Part shown: positions 8,919 to 17,503 of the stretch, piece after piece | How positions within the stretch are numbered: position 1 is the stretch's first letter | Layout: each line of letters opens with the position of its first letter | Origin: Sulfuritalea sp. | Lineage (GTDB): Bacteria > Pseudomonadota > Gammaproteobacteria > Burkholderiales > Rhodocyclaceae | NCBI GenBank assembly: GCA_016708585.1 | Contig: JADJFK010000014.1 | Span: 1-64,000, forward strand | DNA: 64,000 bases | Direction of reading: 5' to 3' | The notes under the pieces: model-generated | Database searches by the model: none | Told to the model about the DNA's origin: nothing | The model's input: only the letters and a program-made list of their open reading frames with translations | Position numbers and translations under genes: made by a program

Positions 8919-9097
8919 TTCCTGGCCTGCTTTCGCCGGCTGGCGGCCAGAGCATCCTTGCGCGCCTGCTGCTGTTCGTGCTTGGCGAAATATCGTCGCT
9001 GTGCCCGGTTGCCGGCGCGCAGCAGGTCGACGTCGACGCCGTCGCCAAACATGCCGAGATTGCCGATGCCTCGCGGCGTGCTTCGGTAGTGTCCCAT
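8915..9097 (-). CDS. Small basic hypothetical protein (60 aa)
   Basis: It starts MGHYRSTPRGIGNLGMFGDG and ends in a Lys/Arg/Gln-rich helix. It overlaps the primase-like gene start by 4 nt (ATGA). Unknown function; probably a real operon member because of the coupling. Confidence 0.5.
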   Translation of the reverse strand: MGHYRSTPRGIGNLGMFGDGVDVDLLRAGNRAQRRYFAKHEQQQARKDALAASRRKQARK

Positions 9098-9110
9098 CGT
9101 GCGCCTTCGG

Positions 9111-9368
9111 TCAGGCGCTTGTCGAGGACAGGCGCGGCGCGCTCACCTTGCGCAGAGCCTGGCGAAGCTCGCCGACGTTCCAGGTAGTGACCTTCGGTCC
9201 AAGTTTGCGCGAGGCAGGCAGGCGGCCGTCAAGGCTCATTCGCCAAACCGTTGCTGGCCCGACTCCAGTTAACCCACAGACGACGGGAAGGCGGACGTTT
9301 GCTGAGTCGGGGAGCGAGTCAAAGTAGCGAAGTGATGAGGGGATAGCGGGTTTATTGATACGTGGCAT
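9111..9368 (-). CDS. alpA: AlpA-family transcriptional regulator
   Basis: A protein of about 85 residues from the Met of MPRINKPAIPSSLRYFD. RLPVVCGLTGVGPATVWRMS followed by GRLPASRKLGPKVTTWNVGEL is the AlpA wing/HTH pattern. AlpA proteins of P4-like elements and satellites control integrase and excision genes. It is the first gene of the replication operon, with an AT-rich stretch of about 120 bp upstream that would hold its promoter. Confidence 0.75.
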   Translation of the reverse strand: MPRINKPAIPSSLRYFDSLPDSANVRLPVVCGLTGVGPATVWRMSLDGRLPASRKLGPKVTTWNVGELRQALRKVSAPRLSSTSA

Positions 9369-9491
9369 AGTGGCGTCCTCTGTAGTTTGGTGATGCACAG
9401 ACGCCATGATTCCGCTATTTCCATTCTTCAATGAGTGGAAAACCGCTATATTTTGCCCAGGAACAGCACAGATATGCCGTTCACTAACTGT
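9369..9491 (-). promoter_or_regulatory. AT-rich intergenic region upstream of alpA
   Basis: This 123-bp gap between the unknown gene at 9492 and alpA is clearly lower in GC than its surroundings and is the only sizeable gap in the operon. It is the most likely site of the promoter for the leftward replication genes. No specific operator is identified. Confidence 0.35.
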
Positions 9492-10113
9492 TCACAAAGG
9501 CGTGCCCTCGTTCGCGGCGAAGCGCAGCAGGTCGCTGCCAATCGTCGTTTCATAGCCGGCCGGCAAACAGTTTTCAGTCAGGTAGCCGATGAATCGGCCA
9601 AACGTTCCGAGTTCGTTTGCGGACGGCGCCCTGCCAAACTTGCGCCGGTACAGCCTTGCGAGTTGCCGGCACAGATCGCGCTCCGGGAGTTTTCTTGCAG
9701 CGCCCTCGTTGGGGTCGATGCGCTGCGAAGCGGCAATGTTCAAGTCGGCAATGTTCAAGTTCGCAATCAGGTTGTCAATCTCCCGCGCCAGCGCAGACAT
9801 CCGGTAGTCAAAATTCCCGGCATCCATAAACCCGCCAAGCCGCAACGCAAAGAGGTAGCGGTTGCGGTCGCTCATCTTTCGCCAGGCGCCTAGCATCCCG
9901 ATGGCGTGCCTTGAGAATTCATCGGTGGCGGCGGCATCGTCGGTGGCGTCGCTTTTCCATCCGGGTGGCCAGCAGCGCAGCCAAGCGTCGACCACATGGT
10001 CCGTTTCGTCGAGGAAGCTGGGACGGCGCCATCGCTGAGTTTCGGCTTCGCCTTGCCAGGATGTTTGCTAGTTCGGCGCGCTGCTCATTGGTGAGTAGCC
10101 AGCGGCTTGACAT
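9492..10113 (-). CDS. Hypothetical satellite protein, frameshifted
   Basis: It starts MSSRWLLTNEQRAELANILA at 10113. The frame breaks near 10040 and continues in the next frame (WRRPSFLDETDHVVDAWL, then MLGAWRKMSDRNRYLFALRLGG). A 15-bp tandem duplication at about 9737-9768 encodes the repeat NIADLNIA. The C-terminal part is helical. No family recognised. It may be a regulator or replication accessory, judged only by its place upstream of alpA. Confidence 0.5.
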
Positions 10114-10140
10114 GTGCGCTCCTTCCGTTGCGCCCTTCGT

Positions 10141-10550
10141 TCAGGTCGCACCCCAGGCCGGTGAAGGATTCCGGCTTTTCGCTCCGTCGAGCTGGGGTGG
10201 CGTGCTGGATTGAAGTCCCGCGTCGAATTCCTCAATGACCGCCTGAAGATCAACTGGGGTGAGGCAAACTACCGGCTTCCATCGTTCAATGTTCGGGATG
10301 CCGGCCGCGTGCACGTTGTGGATGTACTCACCCAATGCGCGGAGCGCACCTTCCTGCCTCGGTGTCATCGGGCCGAATGCGGCGGCGAGGTCCACTCCCG
10401 CCTGCTCTTGCATGCCAAACCAGACAGCCCCGGCGTCTGCTTCTTTCGGCGCAAGTTCTCGGCGGTGTGTTCGATGACGCGGATCTGTGCCAGGCATTCG
10501 AGTGCGCCAGCAGTGCGTTGTGCTTCTTCGGGGATAATGCGTTCAGCCAT
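10141..10550 (-). CDS. Hypothetical satellite protein, frameshifted
   Basis: It starts MAERIIPEEAQRTAGALECL at 10550 and, after a base change near 10455, continues KEADAGAVWFGMQEQAGVDLA, then LGEYIHNVHAAGIPNIERWKP. The corrected protein is about 136 residues. It lies between integrase and the next unknown gene on the same strand. No family recognised. Confidence 0.5.
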
Positions 10551-10628
10551 TTCGTAACTCCTTGGGTTGCGGGGTGGTCAGGGCCGGCAGGCGTTGCCGC
10601 AGTTGACGGCCCGCTTTGCCTGGAACCG

Positions 10629-11839
10629 TCAGGCGACGGTGGTGCTCTTCATCGGTATGACGTTCGCGGCGGGCGGGGTGGTGGCAGAAGATTGCCCAAT
10701 CTGCCATCAGTGCCCGGCGCTTCTCCAGCAAGTCTCCACGGCGGTAGGCGGCCTCGGCAGCGTTGCCGATGACGTGGGCCAGCGCTTGCTCGGCGACGAT
10801 GTTGGCGTAGTGCGTTTCCTCGGCTGCCCAATCGCGGAAGGTGCTGCGGAAGCCGTGAACGGTCAGGTTGGGGTGGCCAGCCTTCCGCATGACCATCGTC
10901 ATCGCCATATTGCTCAGGGGCTTGCCTTCACGGGCGCCAGGGAAGAGATAGCCCTCTCTGCCGTCGAGTCCCTCGAGCAGCTGCAGCACGGCATTTGAAA
11001 GCGGGACGCGGTGCGGCCGGCAAGCCTTCATTCGTTCGCCGGAGATCGTCCATACCTTGTTGTCCAGATCAAACTCGCTCCAGGTGGCCAGAAGCACTTC
11101 AGAGGTACGGCAGGCGGTCAGGATCGTCAACTTTAAGGCCTTGCTCGAGAGGGATGCGTTCCTCGTCCAGTTTTGAAGAAGGCTGGCGGGTCGCGGTATT
11201 CCATGGCCGCGTGGTGTTCCTTGCTGACCTTGCTGCGCTTCGACAGCAACTTGTCCAGATGGCCACGCCAGGCTGCCGGATTCAGTGCCGTCGACAGTCC
11301 TTGTGCCCTGGCGGAATCGATCACCAGTTCGATCCGGTTGCGGACGCGGGAGGCGGTTTCTGCCTTCGTCGTCCAGATCGGCTTGAGGATGCCGAGCACG
11401 TCTTCGGTGGTGATCTGCTCGGGCGCCTTGCTGCCGATCTTCGGGAAGGCGTATTGGGTCAGGGTGTTTTCCCATTGCTGGGCGTGCTTGGCGTTGCGCC
11501 AGCCAGGGCGATGGTCGGCGATGTAGGTGGCGGCCAGCTCTTTGAAAGTCACGTGGCGGGCCTTGGTGGCTGTTTCCTCGGCTTCCTGTACCTCGAGCGG
11601 GTCAATGCCTTTTCTCACCTCTGAACGGGATACAGATGCCTTGTCGCGGGCACCAGCCAGGAGACTTGGGAGCAAGGCCCGAGACCCATCATGCGGCGCC
11701 TTCCGTTGATCTGGTATCTGTACTGCCACGAAGCTTTTCCGGTTGGCGTGATCTTCAGATACAGACCGTCGCCGTCGGCGGTCGCGCCTGGCCTGGCATC
11801 CCTGATCAACTTCTCGACCTGCTTGACTGTGAGTCCCAT
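10629..11839 (-). CDS. int: P4-family tyrosine integrase (at least three indels in this sequence)
   Basis: Site-specific recombinase that would insert the element at tRNA-Ser. The N-terminus MGLTVKQVEKLIRDARPG, then GLYLKITPTGKASWQYRYQ, is the P4 integrase arm-binding domain. The catalytic Arg is in LTACRTSEVLLA, the His-x-x-Arg in HGFRSTFRDWAAEE, and the Tyr in AAYRRGDLLEKRR. Frames change near 11650, 11180 and 10680; corrected, it ends in a family-typical PPAANVIPMKSTTVA at 10629, for about 403 residues. Its start lies 164 bp from attR. If the indels are real the element is locked in place. Confidence 0.85.
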
Positions 11840-12002
11840 TTACCCCGCCGTGTCACCATTCGTGTAACCACATGGCCATGAGTTAGGACAATACGCCTTG
11901 ATGCTGAATGATGCAACAAAAACCGCCGAAGCCTTGTATGGCGGGCATTTCGAGGATTCTTATTCTGTCTCGTGTTGTATCATATTAGATCAAAAGCGCG
12001 GA

Positions 12003-12017
12003 CTCCGTCTCCGCCAG
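12003..12017 (+). repeat. Attachment site attR
   Basis: An exact 15-bp copy of the tRNA-Ser 3' end (CTCCGTCTCCGCCAG), located 164 bp beyond the integrase start. The bases just before it do not match the tRNA, so the core ends there. Confidence 0.85.
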
Positions 12018-12046
12018 TGAACATGGCAGCAAACTGTCTGTGACAG

Positions 12047-12092
12047 AAACGAAAACCCCGCTACACGCCAGTGTTCGCGGGGTTTTTCGTTT
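12047..12092 (+). terminator. Displaced host terminator of tRNA-Ser
   Basis: AAACGAAAACCCCGC pairs with GCGGGGTTTTTCGTTT around a 15-nt loop, giving a long stem that ends in a T-run. It lies 30 bp after attR, so in the empty chromosome it would sit just after the tRNA. From 12093 to about 12560 I see no convincing gene. Confidence 0.75.
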
Positions 12093-12599
12093 ATACCTGT
12101 TGACTTCGTTCCTACGCGAAACGCATAAATACCCCCTGAACTGCCACTCTTAACCCCCGAATTCTCTAAACCTCTTGACCTTGAGGATTTGGTGCAGAAT
12201 TTTGAAACCCTTGCGGCACAAGGCTTTCCGGGCGGTAGGCTCCGAGTTTGTGATGGAGTTTGTTTTTGGTCACCAAAACGACCAATCTGTTCGGTACGGC
12301 AGCAGTAACTCATTGATCGGACGTTTAAAACAGCGGTTTTGCCGTGGTTTTTTGCGAAGGGAGGCAGCCACAACCGGCCATAGCGGCTCCGAAAAATCGA
12401 TCTGTTTGAACAGCACCGATGAATCTGCTTAGCTATTGGGCAATTCACGATATGATAAAAAGATTTTGCTAGCCCTTGTGAAAGTAACCATGCGTTCGCT
12501 CGCTATGGAAAGTAAGGCTACGGTTGGAGGTCCCTTGTCTCATATTTCTGAACTGACAGGTGCCAAGATTCGTAGGTTCCGTTTTCCAGTAGCTTCTGC

Positions 12600-13040
12600 C
12601 ACCGGAAAGCTCGAGCGATCGCCTTGAGCTGCTTCGGTCGGATTGGGCACCAGTTTGCGTTCGACCACATCGTAGCCAAGCGGCGGCATGCCCCCCATCC
12701 AGATTCCCTTGGCGCGACTGGCGGCAATCTTGTCGCGAACTCGCTCTCCGCCCAGTTCCCGCTCGAATTGGGCGAACGATAGGAGGATGTTCAGCGTCAG
12801 GCGCCCCATCGACGTCGTCGTGTTGAACGACTGCGTGACGGATACAAAGGTCACCTTCTGCTGATCAAACAACTCCACCAGTTTCGAGAAGTCTGCCAGG
12901 GAGCGCGAAAGGCGATCGATCTTGTAGACCACGATCACGTCGACCAGACCTTCCCGCACATCCTCGAGCAGCCGCTGCACACCAGGCCGGTTAAGTGTGC
13001 CGCCTGAAAATCCCCCAGGCTTGGTCTGACAGCAGTTGTC
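12600..13040 (-). pseudogene. Remnant of a large serine recombinase
   Basis: The frame reads GGFSGGTLNRPGVQRLLEDV, then VDVIVVYKIDRLSRSLADF, then VSVTQSFNTTTSMGRLTLNI and GIWMGGMPPLGYDVVERKL, a clear serine-recombinase catalytic domain and the start of the recombinase domain. The N-terminal strand with the nucleophilic Ser is missing and the C-terminus breaks off after about 160 residues. It is a dead fragment of an earlier integrated element at the same locus. Confidence 0.8.
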
Positions 13041-13360
13041 AGATGCAACGTTTCGGTCTGTTCCCGCCATTGGACCATTGCAATGCCGCGCCATTCAGGA
13101 GGCCGGTTCGATCAGAAACCTGCCGGACGACCTACGGAAGCACCTCGGCCTGACCTGCCATTGAGTCTGCGCATCATGGTCGGCCGGTCCTTGGTCAGGA
13201 CAGCCGTCGCCTGGTCTGGTGGATGGATCTGGAAACCAGACAGGAATTCAATGAGTCATCCCTGATGTACGCGTGGAGCGTGAAGGAGAGGGGGTACCGC
13301 ACAATGCACCAGCTAACCCTGTTGAACGGACTGGCCAATACAGGAAATAGCCGGGCTTTG

Positions 13361-14767
13361 TCAGGGCATCCAGAATTTTGAGCGCTCGGTAACGGCGACG
13401 CTGGCATCGGCCACGTCCACGATGTCGAAAGCGATCGGGGTGGCGCCGCTGCCCGTTGCTCCGGGATCCGCTCTGACGACCGCCGTCTGCGTGCCGATCT
13501 CCCCACCGGAGACAGTGACTTCGTTGTCCCCGGCCAGGCGGATGCCGTCAATCCCGGCGATGCTGATGCGGAAGGTCCGGGTCTGGTCGCCGGTATTCAT
13601 GATCTGCAGGCGATACGTATTCTCGATCGAGCCGTCGTCCGCCTCGCGGGAGAGTACGTTGCGATCTTTCAGGACATTGACCTTCAAGGGGATGCGTGTA
13701 GCCAGGGACCAGGCGGTGGCTACTGTGAGCAGAACCAGGATGGCGGTATAGATGATCACCCGCGGCCGGGCGGCCCGACGCACGATATCCAATGGCGTGT
13801 AGCGCATGCTGACTGCGTTTTCGGTCGAGTAGCGGATCAAGCCGCGCGGGTAATTCATTTTGTCCATCACCTGGTCGCAGGCATCGATACAGGCGGCGCA
13901 GCCGATGCACTCGTTCTGCAGGCCGTTGCGGATGTCGATCCCGGTCGGACAGACCTGGACGCAGATGTCGCAGTCCACGCAATCGCCGAGACCCAGGGCT
14001 CGCGGGTCGCTGCCCTTGGCGCGTGCGCCGCGTGATTCGCCGCGCACGGTATCGTAGGCAATGATCAGCGTATCCGGGTCGAGCATTACGAACTGGAAAC
14101 GGGCGTAAGGGCAAATCTGCCGGCACATCTGCTCGCGCAGGAAACCGGCATTGCCGTAGGTGGCGAAGGAATAGAACACCACCCAGAATGCTGACCAGGC
14201 CCCGGGCGAAAGGATTAGCAGGTCGTGCATCAGTTCGCGGACCGGCATGAAGTAACCGACGAAGGTGATCCCGGTCCACAGCGAGAACAGCCCCCAGGTT
14301 GCGTGCTTGGCACTCTTGATCGCCAGCTTGCGCGGCGACCATGGCGCCGCATCGAGCTTGATGCGCTGCGGCCGTTCGCCCTCGATGATTTTCTCGAACC
14401 ACAGGAAGATTTCCGTATAAACGGTTTGCGGGCAGGCATACCCGCACCACAGGCGCCCGGCTACGGCGGTGAACAGGAACAGCGCCAACGCCCCGAGAAT
14501 CATCAGCAGAACGAGATAGATCGTGTCCTGCGGCCAGAGCACGAGATCGAAGAAATAGAACTTGCGGTTGTCGATATCGAACAAAACTGCCTGTCGACCG
14601 TGCCAGGGCACCCAGCACAGACCGTAGAAGACGATCTGGGTCAGCCAGACGCAAACCCAGCGCCAGCGCGTGTAGGGGCCGCTGATCGAACGCGGGTAAA
14701 CCTTGGCGTCCGGGTCGAAGACCGGCTTGATCTCGATGACTTTCCGGGTGGTGGGCTGCGATGACAT
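13361..14767 (-). CDS. ccoG: Cytochrome c oxidase accessory protein CcoG (FixG/RdxA family)
   Basis: Membrane ferredoxin needed for copper delivery to cbb3 oxidase; family members reduce Cu(II). The Met of MSSQPTTRKVIEIKPVFDP at 14767 is preferred to upstream Mets. Membrane segments include VFYGLCWVPW and TIYLVLLMILGALALFLF. The motifs CGYACPQTVYTEIFLW, CRQICPYARFQFV and the two [4Fe-4S] sets CVDCDICVQVCP and CIGCAACIDACD are present. A C-terminal Ig-like domain ends RSKFWMP. The frame is intact at about 468 residues. No ccoNOP genes are in the window. Confidence 0.92.
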   Translation of the reverse strand: MSSQPTTRKVIEIKPVFDPDAKVYPRSISGPYTRWRWVCVWLTQIVFYGLCWVPWHGRQAVLFDIDNRKFYFFDLVLWPQDTIYLVLLMILGALALFLFTAVAGRLWCGYACPQTVYTEIFLWFEKIIEGERPQRIKLDAAPWSPRKLAIKSAKHATWGLFSLWTGITFVGYFMPVRELMHDLLILSPGAWSAFWVVFYSFATYGNAGFLREQMCRQICPYARFQFVMLDPDTLIIAYDTVRGESRGARAKGSDPRALGLGDCVDCDICVQVCPTGIDIRNGLQNECIGCAACIDACDQVMDKMNYPRGLIRYSTENAVSMRYTPLDIVRRAARPRVIIYTAILVLLTVATAWSLATRIPLKVNVLKDRNVLSREADDGSIENTYRLQIMNTGDQTRTFRISIAGIDGIRLAGDNEVTVSGGEIGTQTAVVRADPGATGSGATPIAFDIVDVADASVAVTERSKFWMP

Positions 14768-14897
14768 TTTTGCTTCGGCTAAGGCGACCGGTACGGATTG
14801 CACCAAGTATTTGCCATAAGGTATAAAGGAAATGAATCTTGATCCTAGCAACCTTCCCGGCTATAAGCAATAAATATAATAGATCTTATAAACTGAT

Positions 14898-15389
14898 ATG
14901 CGCCTGAGCACCTTTTCCGATTACAGCCTGCGCGTCCTGATGTACCTGGGCGTACAGCCGGACCGGCTGGCTACGATTGCCGAAATCGCTGCCGGCCATG
15001 GCATTTCCGAAAGCCATCTGATGAAGGTCGTGCATCGGCTTGGCCGCTGCGGCTTGGTCGAGACGGTTCGCGGCAAAGGCGGGGGAATGCGGTTGGCCCT
15101 TGCGCCGCAGCACATTTTGCTCGGTGATGTTATCCGCCAAACCGAAAGCGATTTCACGCTCGCCGAATGCTTTGGCACCAACGCGACCTGCCGGATCCAG
15201 GGGGCGTGCCATTTGAACGCCATTCTCGACGAGGCTTTGAACGCTTTGTTCCAGGTGCTGGATGGCTATACGCTGGCGGATCTATTGGTGAATCCGCAAG
15301 GACTCATCCCGGCGATTCCTTGCAGCGAAGAAACCATCCAGATGCCAGCTACGAACTCGGTTATGGGAGATGACCATGGATCGCAATAA
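14898..15389 (+). CDS. Rrf2-family Fe-S regulator, NsrR-like
   Basis: The start MRLSTFSDYSLRVLMYLGV is the Rrf2 winged-helix start, followed by HLMKVVHRLGRCGLVETVRG and a GGGMRLA wing. Cysteines are spaced C-x6-C-x5-C (in ECFGTNATCRIQGACH), as in neisserial NsrR, so it can hold an Fe-S cluster that senses nitric oxide. It runs divergently from ccoG and its stop overlaps the following PAS gene. The target genes are not shown by the sequence, but the hemerythrin and reductase genes nearby fit an NO response. Confidence 0.85.
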   Translation: MRLSTFSDYSLRVLMYLGVQPDRLATIAEIAAGHGISESHLMKVVHRLGRCGLVETVRGKGGGMRLALAPQHILLGDVIRQTESDFTLAECFGTNATCRIQGACHLNAILDEALNALFQVLDGYTLADLLVNPQGLIPAIPCSEETIQMPATNSVMGDDHGSQ

Positions 15390-15810
15390 GCAGCCAGTGC
15401 ACCAACTGGGGGATTTGATACTCGAACAGACTGCCGACGCCATCATCTATTCCAACCGGCAAGGCATGATCGAACGCTGGAACGTTGCGGCCGTAGCAAT
15501 GTTCGGCTACACGGCCCCCGAGGCGCTTGGGCAGAGCCTGGACCTGATCATCCCCGAGCATTTGCGCGCTGCGCACTGGCGTGGCTTCGAAGCTGCCATG
15601 GCAAGCGGTACGACGCGGCTGCATGGCCGCCCGACACTTACCCGGGCCCTGCACAAGTCAGGTAGCAAGCTTTATGTCGAAATGAGCTTCGCCCTGGTCG
15701 CCGATGCGGCCGGAGCGGTTCTCGGTTCGGTTGCGATGGTGCGTGATGTGACCGAACGCATGGAGCGAGAAAGGTTGGCGGCCAAAGGAGTAGTGCAAAG
15801 GAAGCCGTGA
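15376..15810 (+). CDS. Single PAS-domain protein coupled to the NsrR-like gene
   Basis: A protein of about 144 residues consisting of one PAS domain with its PAC extension: ILEQTADAIIYSNRQGMIER, then FGYTAPEALGQSLDLIIPEH, then SVAMVRDVTERMERERLAA. No kinase, cyclase or HTH domain follows. The ATG at 15376 has GGGAG 6 nt upstream; the ATG at 15370 is too close to it. The gene overlaps the end of the Rrf2 gene by 14 nt, so the two are translationally coupled. The ligand is unknown. Confidence 0.8.
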   Translation: MDRNKQPVHQLGDLILEQTADAIIYSNRQGMIERWNVAAVAMFGYTAPEALGQSLDLIIPEHLRAAHWRGFEAAMASGTTRLHGRPTLTRALHKSGSKLYVEMSFALVADAAGAVLGSVAMVRDVTERMERERLAAKGVVQRKP

Positions 15811-15878
15811 TTGCGCCGGCGTTACCGATGCAATGAATACCCGATCATTGCCGGATTCCAATGCGCGTCAATCGCCGG

Positions 15879-16070
15879 CTATGGCGATTCTGCATCCGGG
15901 TCGATTCCCCAGTCTCCCCATTTGTACCAATCTTCTCCGAGCATTTCGGCAGGGTGCTGGGTACGACCGGAACCGTTTCCGCACTGCAGGTCATTCACCG
16001 AGCAATATTTGTCGCAGCCCCAACAGGTTCGCTCGGGATGCTTAGGGTGCAACGGAAACTTCTTCGCCAT
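15879..16070 (-). CDS. DUF3079 small Cys-rich protein
   Basis: The Met of MAKKFPLHPKHPERTCWGCD at 16070 is the family start. The sequence then runs KYCSVNDLQCGNGSGRTQHP, matching the DUF3079 family, whose four conserved cysteines probably bind a metal. The length of about 63 residues is normal for the family. The function is unknown. It is a single gene convergent with the PAS gene; the intergenic space on both sides is short. Confidence 0.8.
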   Translation of the reverse strand: MAKKFPLHPKHPERTCWGCDKYCSVNDLQCGNGSGRTQHPAEMLGEDWYKWGDWGIDPDAESP

Positions 16071-16220
16071 TTCGGGCGATTTGAAGGATACGGGTTTGCT
16101 GCTCATATTCAGTGACCTTGAATTTATCACGGTACTCGCTATGCACTTGAGAGTACCGCATGAGGCTGACAGGGCCGAGAGAGTATCGACCCCGTTAATT
16201 AAAGACCATGAGCGTGAACG

Positions 16221-16655
16221 CTACCTGCGCACCAGCAGTGCCTCCAGATTGCGCGGTGCGCGCACCAGATCGGCTAGTGTGTATTCGTCCAGTGTGGCGA
16301 ACAGCGCCTCGAAGGCGCTCACCAGTATTGCCGTGAGCTGGCACGCTGGAGCGATGCGGCACGCCCCGGCATCGCCCGTCAGGCATTCGACAATCGGTGC
16401 GCTGCCTTCGCTGGCACGCACGACTTGCCCCAGCTGGATGTCCTCGGGCTTGTGCGCCAGGCGGATCCCGCCCCCTTTGCCACGCACCGATTCGATGGCA
16501 CCGGTACGCGCCAGTTGATGCACCACCTTCATCAGGTGATTCTCGGAGATGTCGTAAGCGGTCGCAATCTCTGGAATGGTCGCAAGCCGGTCACGATTGA
16601 GGGCAAGGAACATCAGGACACGCAGGGTGTAGTCGGAGAAAGCGGTGAGTCTCAT
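16221..16655 (-). CDS. Second Rrf2-family regulator
   Basis: The start MRLTAFSDYTLRVLMFLALN, the HTH NHLMKVVHQLARTGAIESVR and the GKGGGIRLAH wing mark Rrf2. Cysteines occur as C-x7-C-x5-C in ECLTGDAGACRIAPACQ, so cluster binding is plausible. It is a paralogue of the regulator at 14898 but the two are clearly diverged. It is divergent from the periplasmic protein gene at 16922, and the 266 bp between them probably hold the operators of both. Confidence 0.85.
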   Translation of the reverse strand: MRLTAFSDYTLRVLMFLALNRDRLATIPEIATAYDISENHLMKVVHQLARTGAIESVRGKGGGIRLAHKPEDIQLGQVVRASEGSAPIVECLTGDAGACRIAPACQLTAILVSAFEALFATLDEYTLADLVRAPRNLEALLVRR

Positions 16656-16921
16656 GGCAACAGGCCCGCAAGTGAAAGATGTGCAGAATATATTGCTTTA
16701 CGAAATCGACGATGCTACGATGAAGCTGTATTAATTCTACACCTTTTAATGCACCATGACCAAACGTCGGCACCGGATGAATTGCGGCGAGATTTCAAAT
16801 GCACCAGTTACTCGCCGCGCCAACCGACTGCAAACGTTGTTCCCGCGTTAAGGCAGACTTAAGCGTCGACACGCATGCTGCAAGCGCCCCACTGGAGGGC
16901 GGAACCCTACCTGGAGGACTT
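16656..16921. promoter_or_regulatory. Divergent promoter region between Rrf2 regulator and stress genes
   Basis: An AT-rich stretch at about 16670-16760 lies between two divergent genes. It contains AT-rich near-palindromic stretches such as the one around 16670-16690, but I cannot confirm an NsrR box. GGAGG just before 16922 is the ribosome site of the rightward gene. Confidence 0.45.
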
Positions 16922-17419
16922 ATGTCTACAGTAGTGCGCCTCACGAAGCTTCTGTCTCTTGCCGCTTTTTCTTTCTGCCTTTCCACTACCTCTGCGTTTG
17001 CCGCCGAAGCGAGCGGCCATAGCCACGACCACGCGGGAGCTCCGGCCAAACTATCGCTCGACGAAGGCAAGAAATGGGCGTCCGACGAGCCCTTGCGCAA
17101 GGCGATGACAAATATCCGCAACGCCTTGGACGAATCTCTGCAAGCGATTCACGAAGGCAAGCTGTCCGTCACCCAGTACGGCGCACTGGCCAAAAAGGTC
17201 AACGGCGAGGTGGGCTACATGGTGAGCAACTGCAAACTTGAGCCTAATGCCGACGCGCAACTGCACCTGATCATCGCCGAGATACTCGAAGGCGTCGAGG
17301 CGATGGAAGGCAAGGTCAAGAAACTGAAGCGCCGGGACGGCGCGGTAAAGGTGATAGGCGCGCTGGAAAACTACGGGACTTATTTTGATGACCCGAGTTG
17401 GAAGCCGATCAAGCATTGA
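16922..17419 (+). CDS. Exported four-helix-bundle-like protein of unknown function
   Basis: The ATG at 16922 follows GGAGGA. A signal peptide (MSTVVRLTKLLSLAAFSFCL to about AFA) is followed by a short His-rich stretch (GHSHDH) and then long amphipathic helices (LRKAMTNIRNALDESLQAIH, LIIAEILEGVEAMEG). The mature part is about 140 residues and looks like a cytochrome c'-type bundle, but no CxxCH haem site exists. The His pairs could bind metal. It heads a three-gene series with the reductase and the hemerythrin. Confidence 0.7.
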   Translation: MSTVVRLTKLLSLAAFSFCLSTTSAFAAEASGHSHDHAGAPAKLSLDEGKKWASDEPLRKAMTNIRNALDESLQAIHEGKLSVTQYGALAKKVNGEVGYMVSNCKLEPNADAQLHLIIAEILEGVEAMEGKVKKLKRRDGAVKVIGALENYGTYFDDPSWKPIKH

Positions 17420-17503
17420 GATCGGGCATGTCGCGCTGGCGGTACATTGCCACCCCGCTGGCCAGCGTCCTGCACACCAAGCGGCAAACTCAAGGAGCGA
17501 CTG

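Larger units (their letters stand above)
1701..12017. mobile_element. tRNA-Ser-integrated satellite-like element, about 10.3 kb
   Basis: The segment is bounded by a 15-bp direct repeat of the tRNA-Ser 3' end. It has a P4-type integrase next to the right repeat and a single leftward gene series: AlpA, primase-like protein, RepA-type helicase, SSB-like protein, exonuclease, RuvC-like resolvase, orphan IS5 domain, terminase-small-subunit-like protein and small unknowns. No capsid, tail, terminase-large or lysis gene is visible. This content resembles P4-like or PICI-like phage satellites. A degraded prophage is the alternative, but the compact operon with overlapping starts and stops argues for a streamlined element. 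Confidence 0.8.

Noticed and set aside
11990..12448. Minus-strand frame of 152 residues after attR
   Set aside because: Spans attR and the terminator stem; composition (Arg, Ser, Cys) looks non-coding.
13207..13380. Protein-like frame ending SRALSGHPEF next to ccoG
   Set aside because: It reads well (VWWMDLETRQEFNESSLMYA) but overlaps the ccoG end, has no start and no family I recognise; perhaps a remnant, left out of the gene list.
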